64,000 nucleotides of DNA. Source: an uncultured Aquimarina sp. Lineage in GTDB: Bacteria > Bacteroidota > Bacteroidia > Flavobacteriales > Flavobacteriaceae. This document shows, piece after piece, positions 9,861-18,362 of the stretch (its first letter is position 1; every line of letters starts with the position of its first letter). A program made the position numbers and the translations under genes. Under the pieces are notes generated by a model. That model was not told the DNA's origin. It did not search any database and worked only from the letters and a program-made list of their open reading frames with translations. The stretch spans positions 114,496-178,495 of the forward strand of contig CANLMN010000007.1 in NCBI GenBank assembly GCA_947492105.1, given 5' to 3'.

Positions 9861-10934
9861 ATGCTCAGTAAACAAGAAAAAATACAGTATCACCGTCATC
9901 TTATCTTGGATCAGATTGGAGAGTCGGGTCAAGAAAAACTTAGAAAAAGCAAAGTTTTGGTTATCGGTGCTGGAGGATTGGGTTGTCCGATATTGCAATA
10001 TTTGACAGCAGCAGGTGTAGGTACTATCGGGATTGTTGATGGTGATATGATAGATCAGACCAATTTGCAACGACAAATTTTGTATACTGTATCTGATATT
10101 GGGAAACCCAAAGCCCGGGTTGCAGCAGAACGTCTTACCCAACTCAATCCACATATTAGCTTAGTGGTATACGAGGATTTTTTGAATGTAGAAAATGCGA
10201 TAGCACTTTTTGAACAGTATGATATCATTGTAGATGGAAGTGATAATTTTCCAACTCGATATTTGGTCAATGATGCTTGTGTGTTGACTGATAAGCCACT
10301 AGTTTTTGGATCTATATTCAAGTTTCAAGGGCAGGTGTCTGTATTTAATTTTCAGGGAAGTGGTACATATCGTTGTTTGTATCCTACGCCGCCAACACCA
10401 GATACTGTTCCTAATTGCTCGGATGTTGGTGTTTTGGGGGTTTTGTCAGGAATAATTGGGAGTTTGCAGGCAAACGAGGTTATTAAGTTAATTACAGAAA
10501 TCGGGAAGCCTCTCGTAGATACACTTCTTTATTTTGATGCATTGACCTTGGAGCAACAACAAGTATCTTTTAAGAAAGATACAGGGATTCATATATCCTC
10601 TTTGGAGGCAAGTTACGAATCTTTTTGTGGGGGTATTGTGGATGTTAATCAAGTACAAATTACAGCAGAAGAGGCGCAAAAAACATTGGATTCATACACC
10701 GTATTAGATGTTCGATCGTATGAGGAGTATGAATTGGAAAATATTGGAGGTGTCCATATTCCGCTTGACGAGTTGGATGACCGGTATGAAGAGATTCCTG
10801 ACCAAAAGCCTGTTTTGGTATGCTGCTCATCTGGTAGACGGAGTGCGCTTGCCATAGATGTATTACAGGTTGAACTAGAGTCAACCCAATTTGTGAATCT
10901 TAAGGACGGTTTGGATCGCTATTTTAATTTGTAA
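9861..10934 (+). CDS. ThiF/MoeB-type adenylyltransferase with C-terminal rhodanese domain
   Basis: E1-like enzyme that adenylates the C-terminus of a sulfur carrier (ThiS or MoaD) and, through its rhodanese domain, can supply sulfur. The nucleotide-binding loop GAGGLGCP is near residue 40, and the adenylation domain continues to the TVPNCSDVGVLGVL block. The rhodanese domain occupies about residues 265-357 with active-site loop CCSSGRRS. Oddity: the usual CxxC before RCLYP is reduced (GTYRCLYP), so the structural zinc site may be incomplete. I chose ATG 9861 (MLSKQEKIQYHRH), the normal family N-terminus, over the start at 9822. No other ThiF is seen near the thiamin genes, so service to ThiS is likely but inferred. 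Confidence 0.88.
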   Translation: MLSKQEKIQYHRHLILDQIGESGQEKLRKSKVLVIGAGGLGCPILQYLTAAGVGTIGIVDGDMIDQTNLQRQILYTVSDIGKPKARVAAERLTQLNPHISLVVYEDFLNVENAIALFEQYDIIVDGSDNFPTRYLVNDACVLTDKPLVFGSIFKFQGQVSVFNFQGSGTYRCLYPTPPTPDTVPNCSDVGVLGVLSGIIGSLQANEVIKLITEIGKPLVDTLLYFDALTLEQQQVSFKKDTGIHISSLEASYESFCGGIVDVNQVQITAEEAQKTLDSYTVLDVRSYEEYELENIGGVHIPLDELDDRYEEIPDQKPVLVCCSSGRRSALAIDVLQVELESTQFVNLKDGLDRYFNL

Positions 10935-11367
10935 CAAAAAGTGTTCTTCCGCTTTTGGTAATACGATATCGACGTAGTGCAAATACTTGTTCTGGATTGT
11001 TTTTGCGTTGCCCTGTTACTATATTGTATGTGTTACCATCCTCACAGGAGCAAGTGGCTTCTATTCCTTTTAAGACTAGTTTTGAACAATCTTGAATAGG
11101 ATGATTGGGATCTGTCAAATCAAAAGCGGTAAATTGATTGTTGTCAATATTATAAATAACAACACCATTGGTGCTAATACCAGCATTGGCAAATTCAAAA
11201 GAACCACCAGGAAAATCAAGGGAATCATACTCTGGGAGATCCAAGTTTATGCGGAAATCAACAGCTATATTCGGTAAAAAGTTATTATTATCTGGAAGAA
11301 TGTTCTCGTCACCCTTACAGGAGGTTATGATTACAAGTAAGGTAAAGAAGGGGGCTAAACAACGCAT
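10924..11367 (-). CDS. Lipoprotein with degenerate Rieske-like domain
   Basis: A 147-residue predicted lipoprotein: signal segment FFTLLVIITSCKGDE with lipobox cysteine 17. The rest resembles Rieske-type proteins in layout (GVVIYN ... FTAFDLTDPNHP ... CSCEDGNTYNIVTGQ ... ALRRYRI), but the CxH and CxxH ligand pairs are not intact, so a 2Fe-2S cluster is unlikely. Its 3' end overlaps the 3' end of the ThiF/MoeB gene by 11 bases in convergent orientation. Confidence 0.7.
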   Translation of the reverse strand: MRCLAPFFTLLVIITSCKGDENILPDNNNFLPNIAVDFRINLDLPEYDSLDFPGGSFEFANAGISTNGVVIYNIDNNQFTAFDLTDPNHPIQDCSKLVLKGIEATCSCEDGNTYNIVTGQRKNNPEQVFALRRYRITKSGRTLFVTN

Positions 11368-11421
11368 TTTGCTAAATTTTCAGACAAGTTAGATAAAATA
11401 TTATAACGCAAAAAAAATTAC

Positions 11422-11429
11422 TATATTTG
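11422..11429 (+). promoter_or_regulatory. -7 promoter box (TATATTTG) of greA
   Basis: Perfect TAnnTTTG box, 81 bases upstream of the greA ATG. Transcription starting about 6-8 bases downstream would place the 11439-11460 palindrome at the very 5' end of the mRNA. Confidence 0.6.
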
Positions 11430-11438
11430 TTTTTACAG

Positions 11439-11460
11439 AAATCCCATGATCATGGGATTT
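11439..11460 (+). repeat. Perfect 22-nt palindrome in the greA leader
   Basis: AAATCCCATGA followed directly by its reverse complement TCATGGGATTT, between the promoter box and greA. A weaker CCCT/AGGG hairpin lies just downstream. It could be a 5' stabilising hairpin, an operator or an attenuator; nothing in the sequence decides. Confidence 0.7.
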
Positions 11461-11510
11461 CTTTGTATTTATAATATCCCCTGACAATAACAGGGACAAA
11501 TAATGAAGTT

Positions 11511-11987
11511 ATGAGCAAAGTATCATATTACACTGCTGAAGGATTAAAAAAATTACGTGATGAGTTAAATCAGCTCAAGGATGTTGAGCGACCTAGGGCA
11601 TCACAGGCAATTGCAGAGGCACGGGATAAAGGAGATTTGAGTGAGAATGCAGAGTATGATGCTGCAAAAGAAGCACAAGGGTTATTAGAATTGAAAATAG
11701 CTAAATTAGAAGAAACGCTCTCCGGAGCACGCTTGATTGACGAGTCTCAATTAGATACATCTAAGGTTTTGGTCCATTCAACAGTAAAGATCAAAAATCA
11801 AACAAATGGCACGCAGATTAGTTATAAACTAGTAGCACAAAGTGAAGCAGATTTGGCAAGTGGAAAGATATCCGTAGATTCACCAATTGGAAAAGGGTTA
11901 TTAGGTAAAAAAGTTGGCGAAACTGCAGAAATCCAAGTGCCAAATGGCGTTATGAAGTTTGATGTTTTGGAAATCTCTAGAGATTAA
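11511..11987 (+). CDS. greA: Transcription elongation factor GreA
   Basis: GreA rescues backtracked RNA polymerase by stimulating transcript cleavage. The 158-residue protein has the N-terminal coiled coil with the acidic tip (ARDKGDLSENAEYDAAKE, the family signature, carrying the catalytic D/E pair) at about residues 37-54. The C-terminal FKBP-like domain contains SPIGKGLLGKKVG. Full length and unremarkable; it has its own promoter with a palindromic leader. Confidence 0.97.
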   Translation: MSKVSYYTAEGLKKLRDELNQLKDVERPRASQAIAEARDKGDLSENAEYDAAKEAQGLLELKIAKLEETLSGARLIDESQLDTSKVLVHSTVKIKNQTNGTQISYKLVAQSEADLASGKISVDSPIGKGLLGKKVGETAEIQVPNGVMKFDVLEISRD

Positions 11988-12571
11988 ATCGTTATGCTTT
12001 TTGAGGTATAAATAATAAAAAAAAACTCTTTTCTGATATTAGAAGGTGCTTAGTCCCAGTTGCTTTTTGTTGTAAAAAGGAGGATGATATCAGTCAAACG
12101 TTTACCGTTAATTGTGTAAACGAATTACAAAAAAAATAGTACGTTAACAGATGCATTTTCGGAACACTTGACAAGGCAAAAATGTAGAGAACTATAAGAA
12201 AGTGATCAAAGTTTATCGATAATTTAAAAATTTGATAAAAGAGGAGCTCCAGTGAGCTTTGTTGAATCTATATAAGGATGAATATCGATACTATTCACTG
12301 TAGTGTATGCACAAATTGTTTCGGTTGTCTAACAGTGTTATAGACCATCGGTAGCTCGTGTGCTACGATATCATCTTAAGAGAATTACGTGAAATAATTA
12401 AAAAAATAGCAACAGAATACACCTTAGGAAAAGGTCAAATTTTTGAAATAATTCTAGAATTACGAGATGTAGATTGTTAAAATCTGTAATTCAGTGTTTT
12501 TTAGATTTTTTAGTTTTTTTCAAATTAAGGTTTGTTTATTATTGAGCTGATCTTGATTTTTTGGTTGTCTA
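11988..12571. other. Long spacer without a recognised gene
   Basis: Nearly 600 bases of AT-rich DNA with many stops in all frames. A small inverted repeat CGTTTAC/GTAAACG lies at about 12098-12121. I see no coding signal or RNA gene. Confidence 0.4.
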
Positions 12572-12697
12572 CCTAAAATGAGATACAATTTGATCAGATA
12601 AGACGCCTTTCCAAATTCATAGCAGCGCTATAAATGAGGAAAGTAACGGAATATGGACGAATTCGATCCAATTTTTAGGAAAAAGAAAAAGTCAAGA
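12572..12697 (+). repeat. Dispersed repeat family E, copy 1
   Basis: About 126 bases beginning ACCTAAAATGAGATACAATTTGA with a central ATAGCAGCGCTAT hairpin, followed by ATGAGGAAAGTAAC. By eye it aligns along its length with 18820-18948 at about 70 percent identity. It is not coding. The closely similar order of motifs in two unrelated spacers indicates a mobile or conserved element. Confidence 0.6.
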
Positions 12698-12790
12698 AGA
12701 GTTCATGATAAGAGTTTGTTTATATGCTGTTGTTTTTTAGTATGTTTGTGTAAGGCATAAATAACATAACTAACCAAAAACTACCCTATA

Positions 12791-13180
12791 ATGTCGACTT
12801 TGTTCACTAAAATTATTAATGGAGAAATTCCGTGCTATAAAGTAGCGGAGGATGAAAATTTCTTGGCGTTTCTTGATATTAATCCTAACTCCAAAGGGCA
12901 TACACTTTGTGTCCCGAAAAAAGAAGTTAATAAACTGTTTGAGTTGGATGAAGCCACTTATGTAGCTTTAATGCTTTTTTCTAGGAAGGTGGCTTTTGCT
13001 CTGGAAAAAACAGTACCATGCAAGCGAGTAGGCACGGCGGTAATTGGATTAGAGGTACCGCATGTTCATGTTCATTTGATTCCGCTAAATGATATGAAAG
13101 ATGCTACCTTTCAGCACAAAGTAGTAATGAACCCAGAAGAATTTTCGACTTTAGCAAAAGCGATACAAGAAAATCTTTAA
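12791..13180 (+). CDS. HIT family nucleotide-binding protein
   Basis: 129 residues with the histidine triad HVHVHLIP near residue 97 and the N-terminal FTKIINGEIPCYKV typical of HINT/HIT hydrolases. These act on nucleoside phosphoramidates or dinucleotides. It lies downstream of greA, an association I recall as common in Bacteroidota. The next gene begins 29 bases later on the same strand. Confidence 0.93.
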   Translation: MSTLFTKIINGEIPCYKVAEDENFLAFLDINPNSKGHTLCVPKKEVNKLFELDEATYVALMLFSRKVAFALEKTVPCKRVGTAVIGLEVPHVHVHLIPLNDMKDATFQHKVVMNPEEFSTLAKAIQENL

Positions 13181-13209
13181 AGAAGCTAAACCAGCAAACC
13201 TGTTCAAAA

Positions 13210-13629
13210 ATGATTGATTCCCAAAGGGTGTTATCCTTGACGTTGCGTATTGATTGGAGTGATTTGGATACCTACGAGCATGTTAATAATATCAGTATCA
13301 TGCGATATTTGCAGAGTGCTCGGGTACAATTTTGGGAAAAAACAGGGTGGGTAGATTCTTATAAAAAACATAGAATTGGACATATTTTGGTGTCTACCAA
13401 ATGTGATTTTAGAAAAGAGCTTTTCTATCCGGGTACTGTTGTCATTGAGACAGCAGTATCTTTTATGAAAAACTCGAGTTTTGGCATACATCATCAACTT
13501 TTTGACGAACAAAACCAAGTGTGCGCAGAGAGTAATGATGTTGCATTGTGTTATGATTTTAATGTAAAGAAATCCATTCGTATTACAAAGGAACTACGAG
13601 AAGTGATGGAATTATATCAACAGGTGTAG
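13210..13629 (+). CDS. Hotdog-fold acyl-CoA thioesterase
   Basis: 139 residues of the 4HBT/YbgC type: the N-terminal block RIDWSDLDTYEHVNNISIMRY carries the conserved D-x-x-x-H-V-N motif, and FRKELFYPGTVVIET follows. Such proteins hydrolyse acyl-CoA thioesters in the cytosol; the chain specificity cannot be read here. Probably cotranscribed with the HIT gene. Confidence 0.88.
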   Translation: MIDSQRVLSLTLRIDWSDLDTYEHVNNISIMRYLQSARVQFWEKTGWVDSYKKHRIGHILVSTKCDFRKELFYPGTVVIETAVSFMKNSSFGIHHQLFDEQNQVCAESNDVALCYDFNVKKSIRITKELREVMELYQQV

Positions 13630-13648
13630 ATTGCTTGTGCTTTGTGGA

Positions 13649-14821
13649 TTATGCGTCAGCTTTTCGTAAGCTAATTTGGAAAGTTGTCCCTTTTCCTATT
13701 TCGGATTTTAGAACGCGTAAGCGTCCTAGATGATATTCCATGATAATCCGTTTGGCTAAGGATAATCCAAGACCCCAGCCACGTTTTTTGGAGGTGTATC
13801 CGGGTTCAAAAATTTTAGAAAATTTACTTTTAGGGATACCTCTTCCGTTGTCCGTAATGTTGATGTGAATTTGTTTGTGCTTGATGTCATCAATGAGTTC
13901 GATATGTAGATCACCCCTGCCTCTCATGGCATCTATTGCGTTTTTTACGATGTTCTCTATAGTCCATCCAAACAACTGATCATTGATATAAACAGGGATT
14001 TCGTGTTGTGGTAGGTCTAGATTAAAGTTAATCAGTTTTGAACTTCTGGATTTTAGATATTCATAAGCCAATCGAGTCTCTGTTACAATATCCATTTTTT
14101 CCAAATCTGGAACTGAGCCTATTTTAGAAAAACGTTCGGTAATCATTTTTAGCCTAGAGATATCTTTGTTGATTTCGATGATGTACTCAGGGCTTACATT
14201 CTCCATTTTTAGAATTTCCGACCACCCCACTAATGAGGACAAAGGTGTTCCGATTTGGTGCGCAGTTTCTTTGGCCATACCGGCCCAGAGTTTGTTTTGT
14301 TCACTGACTTTGGTTGTCGTAAAAAAGAAGAAGACAACGCCGATAAGTAGAAGAATAATCAGTATCACAACGACTGGATAGAATCGTAATTTTTTGAGTA
14401 CTGGTGAGCTGCCATAGTACATGTATTGTTTTTGTGTTTGCCCTATAGCAATTTCAATGGGCATATTGTCTTGTCTAATGTCATTAAAAAAGCTTCTAAG
14501 TTTTTCGGGCTCTTGTTCTAAGGAGTACGGAGTGTTTTTGTTTAATGTAATATTATCATCTTCATCGGTTACAATAATTGGTATTGTACTATTGCTATCA
14601 GTAATAAGAAGATTTAGGTTCAAATAATCGTTTTCATCACTACTATTTAGGGATTTCATAGATTGTGCAAAAATCTCCATTTTGGAGCGTTCATCTGTCT
14701 TCAAGCGATTATAGAAAAGTGTGGTGCTCCATAATATTAGTCCCAAAATTGCTAGAACAGCAATAATAATAAAAGTGGTGGAAAAATTGCGTTGATCTAC
14801 AAAATTCATTGAATATGACAC
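13649..14821 (-). CDS. Membrane sensor histidine kinase
   Basis: 390 residues. Membrane segments lie at about residues 13-33 and 146-168, with a ~110-residue extracytoplasmic region between them that shows no known sensor motif. The H-box is GMAKETAHQIGTPLSSLVGW, where the histidine follows ETA. The ATPase domain has NAIDAM (N box), DNGRGIP (G1) and GWGLGLSLAKRI (G2). No response regulator is adjacent, so it is an orphan kinase in this window. It converges with the thioesterase gene. Confidence 0.92.
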   Translation of the reverse strand: MSYSMNFVDQRNFSTTFIIIAVLAILGLILWSTTLFYNRLKTDERSKMEIFAQSMKSLNSSDENDYLNLNLLITDSNSTIPIIVTDEDDNITLNKNTPYSLEQEPEKLRSFFNDIRQDNMPIEIAIGQTQKQYMYYGSSPVLKKLRFYPVVVILIILLLIGVVFFFFTTTKVSEQNKLWAGMAKETAHQIGTPLSSLVGWSEILKMENVSPEYIIEINKDISRLKMITERFSKIGSVPDLEKMDIVTETRLAYEYLKSRSSKLINFNLDLPQHEIPVYINDQLFGWTIENIVKNAIDAMRGRGDLHIELIDDIKHKQIHINITDNGRGIPKSKFSKIFEPGYTSKKRGWGLGLSLAKRIIMEYHLGRLRVLKSEIGKGTTFQISLRKADA

Positions 14822-15112
14822 ATTAGGATGTGATCAAAGATAAGCGTTTTGAGAGAATTATATTGTGTAAATTTTAAGGATTCTAGCTGTTGTGTTTCTT
14901 AATTTTGTAAGTAGGCGGTTCTGGTTATGCCATTTGAAATACAGTTGTTGGCTAAAATCACTTGATATTTTTTTCGCTAGTTTAGATTGTAGTATTCAAA
15001 TATAGCTGGTGGTTATGATTTGTTTTTGTAGAGGGAATTTGATGTAAAAACACTATTTTGTAGTAATAAATTAATTAATGTCACTAATGTTGCTTTTAAG
15101 AAAAAAAATACC

Positions 15113-15988
15113 ATGCGTACTTTAGATCCAAAGAATCAAGAAATTGCAAAAATTCATCAATTATTACTTGGAGCAGTAGCACCGAGACCAATTGCTTTTG
15201 CAAGTACAGTAGATGTCGATGGAATGCCTAATTTAGCTCCTTTTAGTTTTTTTAATGTATTCAGTGCTCATCCACCGATTTTGGTGTTTTCTCCGGCACG
15301 TAGTGTTCGTGATAATACAACAAAGCACACACTACAAAATGTGCTAGCAACCAAAGAAGTGGTGATTAATGTAGTGACCCATGATATGGTACAACAGATG
15401 TCATTGGCGAGTAGTAATTTTCCAAAAGGAGTCAATGAGTTTGATAAATCAGGATTGACAATGGTATCGTCACAAAAAGTACGTCCTTATAGAGTTGCAG
15501 AATCACCTGTGCAGTTAGAATGTGTGGTTCAAGAGGTAAAAGCATTGGGGTTAGAAGGAGGTGCAGGTAATTTGGTAATTTGTGAGGTAGTCATGATGCA
15601 TTTTGAAGAAACGGTGTTGGGGGTAAATGGAGGTGTAGACCCTGTCAAAATCGATCTCGTTTCTCGTATGGGAGATAATTGGTACGGTCGAGCCAAAGAA
15701 GGGTTGTTCCAGGTAATAAAACCTACCCGCAATATTGGAATGGGAGTAGATGAGTTGCCAGAATCAATACGTAATAGTATGGTGCTGACAGGTAATGATA
15801 TTGGAAAATTAGCAACTAGAGCCACCATGCCATCAGAGAATGAAGTGCATGAATTTTTGGTGAATAACTTATCAATAAAAAAAATATTAGAAGATAAATC
15901 AATCAAAGAAATTCATAAATTTGTACAGCAGTATCTGAGGGCTGATGATTTGGACACTGCTTGGAAAATTTTAGCAGCAACTACATAA
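15113..15988 (+). CDS. Flavin reductase-like FMN-binding protein
   Basis: 291 residues with the split-barrel flavin reductase fold: GAVAPRPIAFASTVD near residue 22, NLAPFSFFNVFSAHPPI and SPARSVRDNTTKHT follow. Proteins of this group bind FMN and reduce flavins or act on unknown substrates. The C-terminal ~80 residues are an extra helical extension. The stop lies 12 bases before the DUF3127 gene, so the two are probably cotranscribed. Confidence 0.9.
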   Translation: MRTLDPKNQEIAKIHQLLLGAVAPRPIAFASTVDVDGMPNLAPFSFFNVFSAHPPILVFSPARSVRDNTTKHTLQNVLATKEVVINVVTHDMVQQMSLASSNFPKGVNEFDKSGLTMVSSQKVRPYRVAESPVQLECVVQEVKALGLEGGAGNLVICEVVMMHFEETVLGVNGGVDPVKIDLVSRMGDNWYGRAKEGLFQVIKPTRNIGMGVDELPESIRNSMVLTGNDIGKLATRATMPSENEVHEFLVNNLSIKKILEDKSIKEIHKFVQQYLRADDLDTAWKILAATT

Positions 15989-16000
15989 AACAGTAAGGAA

Positions 16001-16381
16001 ATGGAAGTACAGGGTAAAGTGAAAATGATTGGGGAAGCGCAAACCTTTGGAAGTAATGGGTTTAGAAAAAGAGAAATCGTTGTCACAACAGAAGAGCAAT
16101 ATCCACAACATATTATGGTGGAGTTTGTACAGGATAAGTGTGATTTGTTAAATAACTATCAAGTAGGACAGGATGTTAAGATTAGCATCAACTTACGTGG
16201 TAGAGAGTGGGTAAATCCGCAAGGAGAAACCAAATATTTCAACTCTATTCAGGGATGGCGAATTGAAAATTTACAAGCAGCAGCACCCTCTGGAAATGTA
16301 CCGCCACCAGTTGCTCCAGCACAGGCTTTTGAGCCAGCAACTAATTTGAATACAGAAGAGCATGATGATTTGCCTTTCTAA
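16001..16381 (+). CDS. DUF3127 protein with SSB-like acidic tail
   Basis: 126 residues. The N-terminal ~95 residues are an OB-fold-like DUF3127 domain (GKVKMIGEAQTFGSNGFRKR; VEFVQDKCDLL; LRGREWVNPQGETKYFN). A Pro/Ala-rich linker then leads to EHDDLPF, which closely matches the C-terminal tail with which single-stranded DNA-binding proteins recruit partner enzymes. Function is not established; a DNA-binding or SSB-related role is my inference. Confidence 0.85.
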   Translation: MEVQGKVKMIGEAQTFGSNGFRKREIVVTTEEQYPQHIMVEFVQDKCDLLNNYQVGQDVKISINLRGREWVNPQGETKYFNSIQGWRIENLQAAAPSGNVPPPVAPAQAFEPATNLNTEEHDDLPF

Positions 16382-16412
16382 AGAAAAGCATCTATAAATA
16401 ATGATATTTTTT

Positions 16413-16440
16413 AAAATCCGACTTCTGTAGTCGGATTTTT
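16413..16440 (+). terminator. Intrinsic terminator after DUF3127 gene
   Basis: Stem AAAATCCGACT/AGTCGGATTTT with a 5-base loop and a T run, 32 bases after the stop. Confidence 0.85.
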
Positions 16441-16487
16441 GTTTTTGGCTAACCTCTTTCCTGAATTGGATTTTTTTTGATATCAAA

Positions 16488-17141
16488 ATGTATATATTAG
16501 ATAAACAGCTTTGGTTTCCGGAGCAGCACTTGGCTGACAAAAGCGGTCTGTTGGCTATTGGTGGTGATTTAAGTTTTGAGCGCTTGTTGTTGGCTTATCA
16601 AAATGGAATTTTTCCTTGGTATAATGAGGGTCAGCCCATTTTGTGGCACAGCCCTGATCCGAGAATGGTACTATTTCCAGAAGAACTAAAAGTACACAAA
16701 AGCATGCGTCAACTCTTACGCAAAGAGGTGTTTGAGGTGACAATAAACACGGATTTTGAAGCAGTAATTAATGCTTGTGCCGTAACACCTCGAGTAGGAC
16801 AGGATGATACATGGATTACGGACGCTATGATTACAGCATACATGGAGCTTCATGAATTAGGACATGCAGTTTCTGTAGAAGTCTGGAAAGAAGGGCAGTT
16901 AGTGGGTGGTTTGTATGGTGTTGATTTGCCAGAACAAAAGGTTTTTTGTGGAGAAAGTATGTTTAGTACAGTGAGTAATGCTTCCAAAATCGCGTTTGTT
17001 ACTTGGGTACAACAGTTACGAGATCGAGAATATAAGTTGATCGATTGTCAGGTGTATACAGATCATCTAGCGAGTTTGGGAGGGAGAGAGATTCCAAGAG
17101 CAGCCTTTTTGCAATATCTGAGTCATGAGGGGAGTCAATGA
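16488..17141 (+). CDS. aat: Leucyl/phenylalanyl-tRNA-protein transferase
   Basis: Aat attaches Leu or Phe to N-terminal Lys/Arg of proteins, marking them for ClpS/ClpAP degradation (N-degron pathway). The 217-residue protein has the family blocks GLLAIGGDLS, GIFPWYNEGQPILWHSPDPR (active region) and GVDLPEQKVFCGESMFS. Length is normal. It starts at ATG 16488, after the terminator of the preceding gene. Confidence 0.95.
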   Translation: MYILDKQLWFPEQHLADKSGLLAIGGDLSFERLLLAYQNGIFPWYNEGQPILWHSPDPRMVLFPEELKVHKSMRQLLRKEVFEVTINTDFEAVINACAVTPRVGQDDTWITDAMITAYMELHELGHAVSVEVWKEGQLVGGLYGVDLPEQKVFCGESMFSTVSNASKIAFVTWVQQLRDREYKLIDCQVYTDHLASLGGREIPRAAFLQYLSHEGSQ

Positions 17142-17336
17142 TGGTACTGATGCCAAATTAGCTGGTATAATGTCGCATTGTTTATATAGGCTATAGCTAG
17201 GGCTATGCAATAGCATCACGGTGTTTTTACATAAAAAAACAACAAATTTATATACCTAAAATGGTAGGAGAGGTGTACAACCATATTGGAATGTACTGTA
17301 ATGTGTTCTTTTGAGCTGGATTGTTACAAAAACAAA

Positions 17337-17364
17337 AAGGGTGTCTAAAAAATTAAACACCCTT
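17337..17364 (-). terminator. Intrinsic terminator of the small secreted protein gene
   Basis: Stem AAGGGTGT/ACACCCTT. On the minus strand it is followed by TTTTTGTTTTTGT, so it terminates transcripts from 17927. Confidence 0.7.
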
Positions 17365-17387
17365 GTATAGTTATGTTTTAAATAAAA

Positions 17388-17927
17388 TTAGTTTACAAAT
17401 AGGACGCTATCCTTGAACTCCACACCTACAACTTTTACATCATACTTAGATATTGGCACGGTAAAATTTTCTGCATCTTTTTTGGTTCCCTTGAAAACCC
17501 TTTGTCCGCTAATGTCGTAAACCCATAATTCAGGATTTCCTTTTAAGCTCTTGATATAAGCGACATCACCAATGTTGATGCTTTTCAAGTCATCTTTCTC
17601 TATAATATTTGGTGATTTTAGTGCACCGGAGTTTTTACAAAAGATATAAGAATTTATTAGACTAGGTTTTGCAGCTCCTTTGACAATGATTTTTCCTGAT
17701 AATTGTAAAATCACATTATTGAACATAAAACTTGAACGGTCATTAAGTACTAAGTCTTTTCCTGTTATGATAATTTGATCCTTGGTGTTGTTTTTATATT
17801 GTAATGTATTACCATCTACAGCTAAGTGTCCCTTGATATTAGAGAGTTCTTCTGTCATATCTATATATTTTTGGCTAAAAGCAAAGCTAGTAGTTAGTAA
17901 AAATAGGTATAATGTAAATCTATGCAT
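17388..17927 (-). CDS. Small secreted protein with T9SS-like C-terminus
   Basis: 179 residues with a signal peptide (core LYLFLLTTSFAFSQ). No known domain is recognised in the middle, which looks beta-rich. The last ~50 residues (LWVYDISGQRVFKG ... VVGVEFKDSVLFVN) resemble a short T9SS type-A sorting domain, although the usual PNP opening is absent. It has its own downstream terminator and is probably exported. Confidence 0.6.
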   Translation of the reverse strand: MHRFTLYLFLLTTSFAFSQKYIDMTEELSNIKGHLAVDGNTLQYKNNTKDQIIITGKDLVLNDRSSFMFNNVILQLSGKIIVKGAAKPSLINSYIFCKNSGALKSPNIIEKDDLKSINIGDVAYIKSLKGNPELWVYDISGQRVFKGTKKDAENFTVPISKYDVKVVGVEFKDSVLFVN

Positions 17928-18312
17928 GATAATTATTCTTTTAGGGTTAATAGATTAACTCGTTGAGTCCAAATGTACAATACAAATAGGGGTTTGACGT
18001 AAACTTCGGTAAATATATTAATTAATTACGATTAAAAACAAATTTTTTCGACAAAATGCATATTTTTTTGTTTAATGTTTATCTTATATATTTTATTAAA
18101 CATAATTTTGACGATTATTTTTTGTCAATAATCGGATTTTTGGTGTTTTTTTGTTCCTTAATTTGATAATAGAGCAATTTGGGATGGGTTTGATGCCTGA
18201 TTTTTTGATTGGCGAAAAAGACTTCAAAAATAAAATGTGATTTTGTAGGGCAGTTGATACGATATTTTTGGTAAAAAATAGAATCTCGAAAGAAAAATCG
18301 ATTCGTTTTGAT
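17928..18312. other. Intergenic region between divergent genes
   Basis: Very AT-rich spacer. An 8-bp stem CGATTATT/AATAATCG lies at 18112-18134. No gene is seen. Confidence 0.35.
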
Positions 18313-18342
18313 TTTGAAACGGGATGAGTTTGGTTATCTTTG
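18313..18342 (+). promoter_or_regulatory. Promoter of the TerB-like gene
   Basis: TTTG at 18313-18316, then 18 bases, then TATCTTTG at 18335-18342: a good match to the Bacteroidota -33/-7 promoter. It places the transcript start just upstream of ATG 18363, which rules out the longer ORF starting at 18324. Confidence 0.7.
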
Positions 18343-18362
18343 TTCAACAAAATTTGAGAACA

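Noticed and set aside
18324-18362. N-terminal extension of the TerB-like protein
   Set aside because: The promoter box at 18335-18342 lies inside it, so it is not translated.
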